Source: Streptomyces sp. NBC_01549 (lineage in GTDB: Bacteria > Actinomycetota > Actinomycetes > Streptomycetales > Streptomycetaceae). From it: a DNA stretch of 64,000 nt. The DNA lies in contig NZ_JAPEPW010000001.1 of assembly GCF_026339955.1 (NCBI RefSeq), forward strand, positions 3,250,501-3,314,500, in the 5' to 3' direction. This document shows positions 44,563 through 52,568 of this stretch, piece after piece. Positions within the stretch are counted from its first letter, which is position 1. Each line of letters starts with the position of its first letter. The notes beneath the pieces are model-generated. The model did not search any database and was not told the DNA's origin. It saw nothing but the letters and a program-made list of their open reading frames with translations. Both the position numbers and the translations under genes were made by a program.

Positions 44563-45600
44563 GTGGCGTCCAACCGGCCTGCCCAGCCCACTTCGTTCCC
44601 GCCGAACGACACCCAGACTTTTGGCTACGCCTACGGCAAGGACGAGGGCCCCTGGGAGGAGTGGAACCCCACCGAGGATTCCATCCGTCCCCTCCGCGGC
44701 CGGCACCGCGTCTCCAAGCAGCGCGGCGGGGGACTCGCGCGCAGCTCCACGGTCCTGGGCGTCGGTGTCATCGCCGCCGTCGGCGCGGGCGGCATGGCCA
44801 CCGCGGCGCCCGGCAAGCCGCCGGTGTCCATCTCACTGCCCGACCTCTCCTCGGTCACCCAATCCGCCAAGGCGCTGATATCCGACGGCGGTTCCAGCAC
44901 GCCGAAGGGCTCGACCACCCCGCTCACCAGCGCCGGTGTGACCAGCGCCGACGCCGCGCAGGGCAACAAGGACGCGGGCGAGGCACTGCGCGCCCGCATC
45001 ATCCTGCAGGCCGAGTCGCAGCAGGACCAGGTCGACAAGGCGGCCCAGGCCGCCGCCGAGTCCGCCGCGGCGAAGAAGGCGGTCGCGCTGGCCGCCCAGC
45101 AGAAGGACGACGCCGAGGCCAAGGTCGTTGCCGCGAAGAAGAAGGCGGACGAGGACGCCAAGCAGAAGGCCGAGGCCGCGCGCCTGGCCGAGCTCGCCAA
45201 GAGCTACTCGCTGCCCACCTCCTCGTACACCCTGACCTCCCGCTTCGGTGACGCCGGTTCCATGTGGTCTTCCGGGTACCACACCGGCCTCGACTTCGCG
45301 GCCCCCACCGGCACGCTGATCAAGGCGATCCACAGCGGCACGATCACGGAGGCGGGCTGGGCCGGCTCGTACGGCTACCGCACGATCCTCACCCTCGAGG
45401 ACGGCACGGAGCTGTGGTTCTGCCACCAGTCGTCCATCAGTGTCAGCGTGGGGCAGAAGGTGGCCACCGGCGACGTCATCGGACGCGTGGGCGCGACCGG
45501 CAACGTGACCGGGCCGCATCTGCACCTGGAGGTCCATCCGGGCGGCGGCAGCGCGATCGACCCGATGGCGTGGCTGCACAGTAAGGGCCTGAACCCCTGA
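44563..45600 (+). CDS. M23-family cell-wall peptidase (LytM-like)
   Basis: A 345-residue exported or membrane-anchored peptidase. An N-terminal cytoplasmic-looking region is followed by one hydrophobic segment near residues 62-80 (VLGVGVIAAVGAGGMATAA). A long Ala/Lys/Gln-rich coiled coil lies at about 140-215, and the LytM domain at about 220-345. Zinc ligands: H and D in YHTGLDFAAP, H of HLHLEVHP. WFCHQSSISVSVGQKV is typical. It would cut peptidoglycan stem-peptide bonds. GTG 44563 follows GGAAAGGAG. The gene is under the riboswitch just upstream, so high c-di-AMP should lower it. Confidence 0.93.
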   Translation: MASNRPAQPTSFPPNDTQTFGYAYGKDEGPWEEWNPTEDSIRPLRGRHRVSKQRGGGLARSSTVLGVGVIAAVGAGGMATAAPGKPPVSISLPDLSSVTQSAKALISDGGSSTPKGSTTPLTSAGVTSADAAQGNKDAGEALRARIILQAESQQDQVDKAAQAAAESAAAKKAVALAAQQKDDAEAKVVAAKKKADEDAKQKAEAARLAELAKSYSLPTSSYTLTSRFGDAGSMWSSGYHTGLDFAAPTGTLIKAIHSGTITEAGWAGSYGYRTILTLEDGTELWFCHQSSISVSVGQKVATGDVIGRVGATGNVTGPHLHLEVHPGGGSAIDPMAWLHSKGLNP

Positions 45601-45667
45601 TCATCCCCGGAGGCCGGGGGAGCTACATGCGGAATACAGCCATCCGGTACGGCTGTTGAATTAGGGC

Positions 45668-46612
45668 ATGACTTCTCTCCGCAAGCTAGGCTCCTCCGAC
45701 CTCGAGGTCTTCCCGCTCTCCCTCGGCGGCAACGTCTTCGGCTGGACCGCCGACGAGGCGCAGTCCTTCGCCGTGCTCGACGCGTACACGGCCGGCGGCG
45801 GCAACTTCGTCGACACCGCCGACGGCTACTCCGCCTGGGTCCCCGGCCACAAGGGCGGTGAGTCGGAGACGATCATCGGCAAGTGGTTCGCCGCGCGTGG
45901 CAACCGCTCCGAGGTCGTCCTGGCCACCAAGGTCAGTACCCACCCCGAGTACAAGGGCCTGTCCGCGGCGAACATCAAGGCCGCCGCCGACGCCTCGCTG
46001 CGCCGCCTCGGCACGGACTACATCGACCTCTACTACACCCACTTCGACGACCTCTCGGTTCCCGTCGAGGAGATCATCGGCGCGCTGGACGAACTGGTCC
46101 GGGCCGGCAAGGTCCGGGAGATCGCCGCCTCCAACATCTCCGCCGAGCGGCTCGCGGAGTCCGTGGAGTTCTCCGACCGCGAGGGGCTCGCGCGTTACGT
46201 CGCCCTCCAGCCCCACTACAACCTCGTGTCACGCGACACCTACGAGGGCCCGCTCCAGGAGGTCGCCTCCCGGACCGGCCTGGCCGCCGTCCCATACTTC
46301 GCGCTCGCGTCCGGCTTCCTCACCGGCAAGTACCGCCCGGGTACGACGGTCGACTCCGCGCGGGCCGAGGGCGCGGGCAAGCACCTCGACACCGAGCGCG
46401 GCATCCGCGTCCTGACCGCCCTCGACGAGGTCGCCCAGGCCCATGACGCCGAGGTCGCCACGGTCGCCCTCGCCTGGCTCTCCGCCCGGCCGACGGTCGC
46501 GGCGCCCATCGCCTCCGCACGGACGGTCGGCCAGCTGCCGGCCCTGCTGGCGGTCGCGGACCTGACCCTGACGGACGCGGAAGTGGCCAGGCTGACGGAA
46601 GCGTCGGCCTGA
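45668..46612 (+). CDS. aldo/keto reductase
   Basis: A 314-residue NADP-dependent oxidoreductase with the TIM-barrel of the AKR superfamily. It starts RKLGSSDLEVFPLSLGGNVF. The catalytic Asp and Tyr are in NFVDTADGYSAW, Lys in VLATKVSTHPE, His in YYTHFDDLS. The nucleotide site near the end has TVAAPIASARTVGQL. The substrate is unknown. A single gene, convergent with prsW with only 16 bp between their stops. Confidence 0.93.
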   Translation: MTSLRKLGSSDLEVFPLSLGGNVFGWTADEAQSFAVLDAYTAGGGNFVDTADGYSAWVPGHKGGESETIIGKWFAARGNRSEVVLATKVSTHPEYKGLSAANIKAAADASLRRLGTDYIDLYYTHFDDLSVPVEEIIGALDELVRAGKVREIAASNISAERLAESVEFSDREGLARYVALQPHYNLVSRDTYEGPLQEVASRTGLAAVPYFALASGFLTGKYRPGTTVDSARAEGAGKHLDTERGIRVLTALDEVAQAHDAEVATVALAWLSARPTVAAPIASARTVGQLPALLAVADLTLTDAEVARLTEASA

Positions 46613-46628
46613 AGCCGCCGGACAGGCC

Positions 46629-48044
46629 CTAGGACTGGTAGGGGTTGTACGTGGGATACGGCGTCGCCGGGGCGGGATATGGCGTCGCACCGGCGGCGTA
46701 CGGGGGCGCGCTCGCGGGGTTCGGGGGCGCGCCGGCCGGGTTCGGCTGACCGGGCACCGGCGTGTAGCCGTACCCGGGCCACGACGGCGGCAGCTGCGGC
46801 GGTACGGGCACGCTCGGGGCCGCTCTGTGGGCCGCGTACGCGAGAGAGGGGCGGGCGACCTCCCGGCGTCGCCACAGCTCCTGCAGCAACTCCCGCTCCC
46901 GTACGACGAAGTCGGGATTGGCGCGCCCGCTGCGCCCCCGGTGCCGCAGAAACGCCAGCGAGGTCGCGTACGCCTCGTACTCCGCGACCGAGCGCGCCGC
47001 CGCCTTGCCGAAGTGGTGGGCGGCGTACTCGCGGGCCAGCCGCCGGGCCTTCATCGAGCCGAGTACGTAAGGCTCGGGCGCGGTCAGCCACCCGGCCGCC
47101 GCGTACGCCGGAAGTTCGGTCCGTACGGTCTTCAGCTCCCGCTGCCGCGTCCAGATGACGAGGAAGGTGAGCAGACCGAACGCGGGCACCATGAACGCCC
47201 CGTACACCGCGTAGAAGCCGTACTCCCCGAAGTTCGACGAGCCGTTCCACATGGAGTGCATGCCCATCGCGAGCAGCAGTCCGGTCAGGGGGAGCAGGAC
47301 GCGGCGGACATGCTGGCGCTCGGCGGACAGCGCCGCGACGCCGAAGCCGATGCCGGTGAGCACGGTGAACAGGGGGTGCGCGAAGGGCGACATCACGACG
47401 CGGACGAAGAAGGTCGCGGCGGTGACGGAGGCCAGACCACGGTCGCCGCTGAGCTGGTCCGTGCCGAAGGCGGTGCCGATGTAGAGGATGTTCTCGGTGA
47501 ACGCGAAGCCGGTCGCGGTGATTCCGGCTATGACGACCCCGTCGACGATCCCCGTGAAGTCCCGGCGGCGGAACAGAAAGACCAGGAGCACGGCGGCGGC
47601 CTTCGCGGACTCCTCCACGACCGGCGCTATGAGGGTCGCGCCGAGAGTGTCGGCGCTGGACGGGTCGGCGGTGGCGGTCGCTATCCATCTGGTCGCGAAA
47701 CTGTTGGCGACGATCGCTATCAGCGCCGCCGCGCAGGCGCCCCAGGCGAACGCGAAGAGCAGATTCCGCCAGGGGCTGGGCTCCACCCGGTCCAGCCAGC
47801 GGAACGCGGCGACGAGCAGCGGCACGGGCAGCACGGCGAGGCCGAGGCCCACCAGGAAGCCCTCGGTGCCGGTCTGTTGGCGGACCAGGGCCAGGATGAC
47901 GAGGCCGGAGAGCGCGAGCAGGGTGATCAGCGCGCCGTAGCGCACCCACTTCCGCTGCCACCAGTGTGCGTGTCGCAGCGCACCCTCGGCCGGCCCACCG
48001 GTGAGACCGCCGGGATGCGTCGGGTACGCGGGAAAGGTGGACAC
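46629..48044 (-). CDS. PrsW-family intramembrane metalloprotease
   Basis: A 471-residue membrane protein with about eight helices. PrsW motifs are all present: APVVEESAKAAAV (EExxK) near residue 142, GFAFTENILYIG (FxxxEN) near 178, SPFAHPLFTVLTGIG (HxxxT) near 220, and GMHSMWNG (HxxWD/N) near 268. The C-terminal 170 residues are cytoplasmic, with a helical DnaJ-like or spacer region and a Pro/Tyr-rich repeat tail (ATPYPAPATPYPTYNPYQS). In Bacillus PrsW starts cleavage of an anti-sigma factor; the target here is unknown. Confidence 0.93.
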   Translation of the reverse strand: MSTFPAYPTHPGGLTGGPAEGALRHAHWWQRKWVRYGALITLLALSGLVILALVRQQTGTEGFLVGLGLAVLPVPLLVAAFRWLDRVEPSPWRNLLFAFAWGACAAALIAIVANSFATRWIATATADPSSADTLGATLIAPVVEESAKAAAVLLVFLFRRRDFTGIVDGVVIAGITATGFAFTENILYIGTAFGTDQLSGDRGLASVTAATFFVRVVMSPFAHPLFTVLTGIGFGVAALSAERQHVRRVLLPLTGLLLAMGMHSMWNGSSNFGEYGFYAVYGAFMVPAFGLLTFLVIWTRQRELKTVRTELPAYAAAGWLTAPEPYVLGSMKARRLAREYAAHHFGKAAARSVAEYEAYATSLAFLRHRGRSGRANPDFVVRERELLQELWRRREVARPSLAYAAHRAAPSVPVPPQLPPSWPGYGYTPVPGQPNPAGAPPNPASAPPYAAGATPYPAPATPYPTYNPYQS

Positions 48045-48111
48045 GGCATTGACCCTAACGAGGGAGGGGCGCTGCCCGCGACGGCGCCTGGTGGTGTTCG
48101 TCCGCGGGCCT

Positions 48112-48951
48112 TCAGCCGCCGGATGTGTGCTGGTCTCGGTGCTGTACGCGGCGGAACAGGAGGTCGTTCACCACATGACCCTTCTCCAGTCCCTGGCCCT
48201 CGAAACGGGTCAGCGGCCGGAAGTCCGGACGCGGCGCGTAACCGCCGTCCGGCTGGGTGTTCTCGAAGTCCGGGTGCGCGCTCAGCACTTCCAGCATCTG
48301 CTCGGCGTACGGCTCCCAGTCGGTCGCGCAGTGCACCAGGGCGCCGGGCCTGAGGCGGGTCGCGGCGAGGGTGAGGAACTCCGGCTGGATCAGCCGTCGC
48401 TTGTGGTGCCGCTTCTTGGGCCAGGGGTCGGGGAAGTACACGCGCAGCCCGGCGAGTGAGTCGGGCGTGAGCATCTCCCTGAGCAGGATGATCGCGTCAC
48501 CGTTGCCGACCCGGATGTTGGTGAGTCCGTTCTGGTCCGCGAGGTTCAGCAGGTTGCCCTGGCCCGGAGTGTGCACGTCGACGGCCAGGATCCCCGTCTC
48601 CGGGTCCTCCGCCGCCATCCGTGCGGTGGCCTCGCCCATCCCGAACCCGATCTCGAGCACGACGGGCCGCTCGCCCCCGAACAACTCCGTGAGATCGATC
48701 ACCCGCTGGCCGTCGATGTCGAGTCCCCACTTGGGCCACAGCCGCTGCAACGCGTCCGCCTGGCCCGTGGTGACCCGGCTGCGCCGCGGCTGGAAACTCC
48801 GGATCCGCCGCTCGAAGTGCGATCCGGCGGGGTCGGCCTTCGGGCCGTCGGGGAACCGGGGCTCCCCCTTGGCACGGGCACGCCGACAGGGCTCACCTCC
48901 GGCGGCGGAGCTGGACCGAGGCTCTTCGGGGGAGTCAATGGAGTCAGACAC
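48112..48951 (-). CDS. trmB: tRNA (guanine-N7-)-methyltransferase
   Basis: Methylates G46 of tRNAs using SAM. It is 279 residues long, with an N-terminal Ser/Glu/Arg-rich extension of about 60 residues. RIRSFQPRRSRVTTGQADAL precedes the SAM motif VVLEIGFGMGEATARMA. Then come ILAVDVHTPGQGNLL and the signature VYFPDPWPKKRHHKRRL, followed by THCATD-like VHCATDWEPYAEQM. The GTG at 48951 gives the N-terminus SDSIDSPEEP; the ribosome site is poor. 76 bp separate it from the lhgO-like gene upstream on the same strand. Confidence 0.95.
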   Translation of the reverse strand: MSDSIDSPEEPRSSSAAGGEPCRRARAKGEPRFPDGPKADPAGSHFERRIRSFQPRRSRVTTGQADALQRLWPKWGLDIDGQRVIDLTELFGGERPVVLEIGFGMGEATARMAAEDPETGILAVDVHTPGQGNLLNLADQNGLTNIRVGNGDAIILLREMLTPDSLAGLRVYFPDPWPKKRHHKRRLIQPEFLTLAATRLRPGALVHCATDWEPYAEQMLEVLSAHPDFENTQPDGGYAPRPDFRPLTRFEGQGLEKGHVVNDLLFRRVQHRDQHTSGG

Positions 48952-49027
48952 AGTGAGGACGATTTTACGGCGCCCCCGGGAGCAGCCTGGCGCCCCTACC
49001 CGTCTCAGAGCCCGGCCCGTCACCCCG

Positions 49028-50233
49028 TCACGTCCCCGCCAGCACCTCCAGTGCTCTCCGCGCGACCTCGCGCCCGATCGGGAGCGACGCCGTGGCGGCG
49101 GGAGACGGTGCGTTCAGAACATGCACCGTCCGCGGGCCCTCCTCGATGAGGAAGTCGTCCACCAGGGAGCCGTCCCTCAGGACGGCCTGGGCCCGGACAC
49201 CGGCCGAGGCCGGGATCAGGTCGTCCGGCGTCACCGCCGGCAGCAGCCGCCGCACGGCCCCGGTGAACGCCGCCTTGGACACCGACCGCCGCAGCTCCCC
49301 CGCCCCGTACCGCCAGTGCCGCCGCGCCATCCGCCAGGCCCCGGGCCACCCCAGGACCGCGCCCACCTCACGGGGCCGGATGACCCCCCACCCGTACCCC
49401 TCCCGGGCGAGCGCGGGCACCGCGTTGGGTCCGATGTGGACGCTGCCGTCGATGCTCCGGGTGAGGTGGACACCGAGGAACGGGAACGCCGGGTCGGGGA
49501 CCGGGTAGACCAGGCCGTGCACCAGCTCGGGACGCGCCAGGGAGTAGTACTCGCCGCGGAAGGGGAGGATCCGCATGCCGGGCTCGTCCCCGGCCAGGCG
49601 CGCGATCTCGTCGCAGTGCAGTCCCGCGCAGTTGACCAGCACCCGTCCCCGCACGATCGCCCCGTCCTCCGTACGGACGGCGACACCGAGCGCGGGCCGG
49701 CGGTCGATGCGGTCGACCCGCGCCCCGTAGCGGATCTCCGCCCCGGAGGACTCGGCGAGCTGCCGGGCCACGGCGACGAAGTCGCACACCCCCGTCGTGC
49801 CGACGTGGATCGCGGCGAGTCCGCGCACCTCCGGCTCGTACTCCGCGATCTGGGCGGGGCCCAGTTCCCGTACCGGAATCCCGTTCTCCCGGCCGCGCTG
49901 TACGAGCCCGTGCAGACGGGGCAGCTCCGCCTTCTCCGTGGCGACGATCAGCTTTCCGGTGACGGCGTGCGCGATGTCGTACTCCGCGCAGAACTTCACC
50001 ATCTCGGCGGCGCCCCGCACGGCGTACCGCGCCTTCAGCGAGCCGGGCCGGTAGTAGATCCCGCTGTGGATCACCCCGCTGTTGTGCCCCGTCTGATGAC
50101 GGGCGGGACCGCGCTCCTTCTCCAGCACGGTCACCCGCGTGCCGGGCGCGGCGCGCGTGATCGCATACGCCGTCGCCAGGCCGACGATCCCGCCGCCGAT
50201 CACCAGTACATCGCAGTCGTGAGCGACCCGCAC
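49028..50233 (-). CDS. lhgO: L-2-hydroxyglutarate oxidase (LhgO-like FAD-dependent oxidoreductase)
   Basis: An approximately 400-residue DAO-family flavoprotein. The FAD motif is CDVLVIGGGIVGLATAYAI near residue 8. The LhgO signature is HQTGHNSGVIHSGIYYRPGS near 48; then VCDFVAVARQLAE, LVNCAGLHCDEIARLAG and FLGVHLTRSIDGSVHIGPNA follow. It would oxidise L-2-hydroxyglutarate to 2-oxoglutarate, feeding electrons to quinone. Start: GTG 50233 lies five to six bases after GGAGGTGG; GTG 50242 is possible. It shares orientation with trmB and may form one transcript with it. Confidence 0.92.
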   Translation of the reverse strand: MRVAHDCDVLVIGGGIVGLATAYAITRAAPGTRVTVLEKERGPARHQTGHNSGVIHSGIYYRPGSLKARYAVRGAAEMVKFCAEYDIAHAVTGKLIVATEKAELPRLHGLVQRGRENGIPVRELGPAQIAEYEPEVRGLAAIHVGTTGVCDFVAVARQLAESSGAEIRYGARVDRIDRRPALGVAVRTEDGAIVRGRVLVNCAGLHCDEIARLAGDEPGMRILPFRGEYYSLARPELVHGLVYPVPDPAFPFLGVHLTRSIDGSVHIGPNAVPALAREGYGWGVIRPREVGAVLGWPGAWRMARRHWRYGAGELRRSVSKAAFTGAVRRLLPAVTPDDLIPASAGVRAQAVLRDGSLVDDFLIEEGPRTVHVLNAPSPAATASLPIGREVARRALEVLAGT

Positions 50234-50326
50234 CTGTTCCACCTCCCGGCTTCAAGAGTGCACTGCGCCACTGACAACGCCCTCAAACCCGCGAAGCGCC
50301 GGAAGCGGCGCCGTCCGCGCTCCCGT

Positions 50327-50346
50327 AGGGGCGCGGGGAACTGCGC
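50327..50346 (-). repeat. dispersed 20-bp motif, copy 1
   Basis: The minus strand reads GCGCAGTTCCCCGCGCCCCT. The same 20 bases occur at 54883-54902 and 54974-54993. This copy lies between convergent-free gene ends (lhgO start side and the next gene's stop). Confidence 0.7.
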
Positions 50347-50396
50347 GCTCAGCCACACACGGCCCGCAGTCGGCCACGGCCTTCCCAGCGGGGCGA

Positions 50397-51821
50397 CTAC
50401 GCGGGAGCCATCAGCAGCGGTCGTGCCCGCTCCCTCAGCTCCACCACACGCGGTTCGTCGCCGTAGGGCTCCAGACGGTGCAGAAGGTCCTTCACGTACT
50501 CCGTCGTGCGCGCGGAGGAAATCCGCCCGGCGACCTCCACCGCCCGTACGCCCTGCTCGCATGCCGCGTCGAGATTGCCCGACTCGAGCTCGGCGACCGC
50601 CGACACCACCAGACGCAGACCGTGGGAGCGTACGAACTCCTCCGTCGGCTTCGACAGCGCCTGCTCGGTGAAGCGGCGCACCTGACGTGGCGCCTTCAGG
50701 TCGCGGTAGCACTCGGCCGCGTCGGCGGCGAAACGGTCGTACGAGTAGAAGCCGAGCCAGCTCGGGTCGTGGTCGCCGTCCCGGGCCCGCTCCAGCCAGC
50801 CCTCGGCGGCCTTCAGGGCACCGCCGGCCGCCTGGGCGTCACCCGCGCGCGCATGGGCGCGTGCCTCGACGAGGCGGAAGAAGCTCATGGTGCGGGCGGT
50901 GGCGAGGCCCCGGTTGCGCTCCAGGGCGGCCTGGGCGAGGTCGACGCCCTCGTCGCCGAAGCCGCGGTAGGTCGCCTGGAGGGACATGGAGGCCAGTACG
51001 TAGCCCCCCAGGGGGACGTCGGCGGCCGCGCGGGCCAGGCGCAGGGCCTGGATGTAGTAGCGCTGGGCGGCCTCCTGCTGGCCCGTGTCGAAGGCCATCC
51101 AGCCCGCCAGGCGGGTCAGCTCGGCACTCGCCCCGAACAGAGCTCTGCCCACTTCGTCGGAGTAGGCGCCGAGCAGCAGTGGCGCCGCCTCGACCCGCAG
51201 ACATTCCGGCACCATCGACGAACGCCAGTCGCCACCTCCGTACTTGGAGTCCCAGCGCCTGGCGTCCTCTGCTGCCTCGCGGAGCTTCTGCACATCGCTG
51301 TGGCCGACTTTCAGTGGTGCCCCGGAGCCCTCGGAAGGGTTCACGTCCCGCGCCACCGAACTGTCGGCCGGGGTTATCAGCCACCGTGAGGCGGGGGTCG
51401 CGTAAGCGCTCACTGCGAAGGATCCCGCCAAAGACTGCCAGATACCGCCGCTGCCGGCCCGGCGGCCGGCGAGGTCGAGGCGGTACAGCTCGGTGGCCGA
51501 GCGCACCGCCTGCCCGACGTCACGGGGGAAGGCGAGGCCCACTTCGGGCGCGGGATCCGCGTCCGCCAGGCCGATCTCGTGGAGCGGCACCGGGCGGCCG
51601 AGCTTCTGACCGATGGCGGCCGCGATGAGATGCGGCGCCGCACCCTGCGGCACCATTCCCTTCGACACCCAGCGCGCCACCGACGTCTTGTCGTAGCGAA
51701 GAGTCAACCCGCGTTGGGCGCCAAGATCGTTGACGCGCCGCGCGAGTCCTGCGTTGCTGATTCCCGCGAGGGCGAGAACGGCGCCGAGTTTTTCGTTCGG
51801 CCCGCGTTGCTCCCTGGACAT
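50397..51821 (-). CDS. sporulation-associated HTH/TPR-like regulator (Orf1590/NsdA type)
   Basis: A 474-residue protein. The N-terminal helix-turn-helix is in ERGPNEKL-like [20 protein letters not shown] and [16 protein letters not shown] (residues 10-65). A long all-helical C-terminal part with TPR-like repeats follows ([60 protein letters not shown]). Relatives in S. griseus and S. coelicolor are called sporulation-associated proteins. ATG 51821 follows GAGGGGTGG; the frame extends further to 52037 without support. Divergent from the next gene across 747 bp. Confidence 0.87.
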   Translation of the reverse strand: MSREQRGPNEKLGAVLALAGISNAGLARRVNDLGAQRGLTLRYDKTSVARWVSKGMVPQGAAPHLIAAAIGQKLGRPVPLHEIGLADADPAPEVGLAFPRDVGQAVRSATELYRLDLAGRRAGSGGIWQSLAGSFAVSAYATPASRWLITPADSSVARDVNPSEGSGAPLKVGHSDVQKLREAAEDARRWDSKYGGGDWRSSMVPECLRVEAAPLLLGAYSDEVGRALFGASAELTRLAGWMAFDTGQQEAAQRYYIQALRLARAAADVPLGGYVLASMSLQATYRGFGDEGVDLAQAALERNRGLATARTMSFFRLVEARAHARAGDAQAAGGALKAAEGWLERARDGDHDPSWLGFYSYDRFAADAAECYRDLKAPRQVRRFTEQALSKPTEEFVRSHGLRLVVSAVAELESGNLDAACEQGVRAVEVAGRISSARTTEYVKDLLHRLEPYGDEPRVVELRERARPLLMAPA

Positions 51822-52568
51822 GCGCCACCCCTCGACACAGACGGCTGCCGCACTGGCATAACCATGCGGCATTCGTAAACCCAGCGTAGTTCGCCGCATC
51901 CCAAGCGTTAAGGGGCGTTGTTCCGGATGGCGGGATTGTGGTCCGTACGGAAGTACGGACGGTTGCATCGTGCTCCCGCTGTGTGGCTGTGCGCCCGTCC
52001 GTGCGCTCTTCTCCGGCCACCGAGGGAGCGCTTCCATGGATCACGCGTGGGTCGGCCCGCTGTACTGGATCCAGTGGGCTGGGGGACACCGCCGCCTACA
52101 TCCCCGCGGGCGGCGGACCGGTCCGGGAGGCGAACTCCGCCTCCCGGACTGTGCGTTGTCGGAGCGGTGCGCACGGCCTGTACGGAGCGTGTGCACGCCT
52201 GTCCGCCCACAACCGATTTGGCCGAAAATCGACGGTGGCCTTTGCGGGCAAATAGCGCTCCGACCACGTCACTTGAGGGCGCATGAGGTGCTTTCGGGGA
52301 GCGTACCGGGGGCGCATTCGCGTCGCCGATTCACCCCCGCCCACTCGTCGTTCCTGGTGAGTCTCCCGTGATCGCCTTGGCTCGGGCGGGTGTTCGCATC
52401 TGCTTCGGATCGGCTTTGCAGCGGCCTCCCAACGGCGCGAACGGATTCGCGGGGGCGCATTCCAGGGGGCGCAAGCCGTCGCAGCGGCCCTCCCATCCGC
52501 GTTCTTCGTGGCAGCATGGAGCCGAGTTCGTACGGTGCACTGGTTGTCCACAGCCTGTGGAGGCGTCG
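51822..52568. promoter_or_regulatory. 747-bp divergent intergenic region with dyads
   Basis: No supported gene. ATGCGGC at about 51869 pairs with GCCGCAT at about 51893, flanking the likely promoter of the leftward gene. GTCCGTACGGAAGTACGGAC at 51941-51960 is a perfect eight-base dyad with a GGAA centre. Several overlapping open frames are present but none has a good start or product. The length suggests elaborate control of the divergent pair. Confidence 0.5.
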
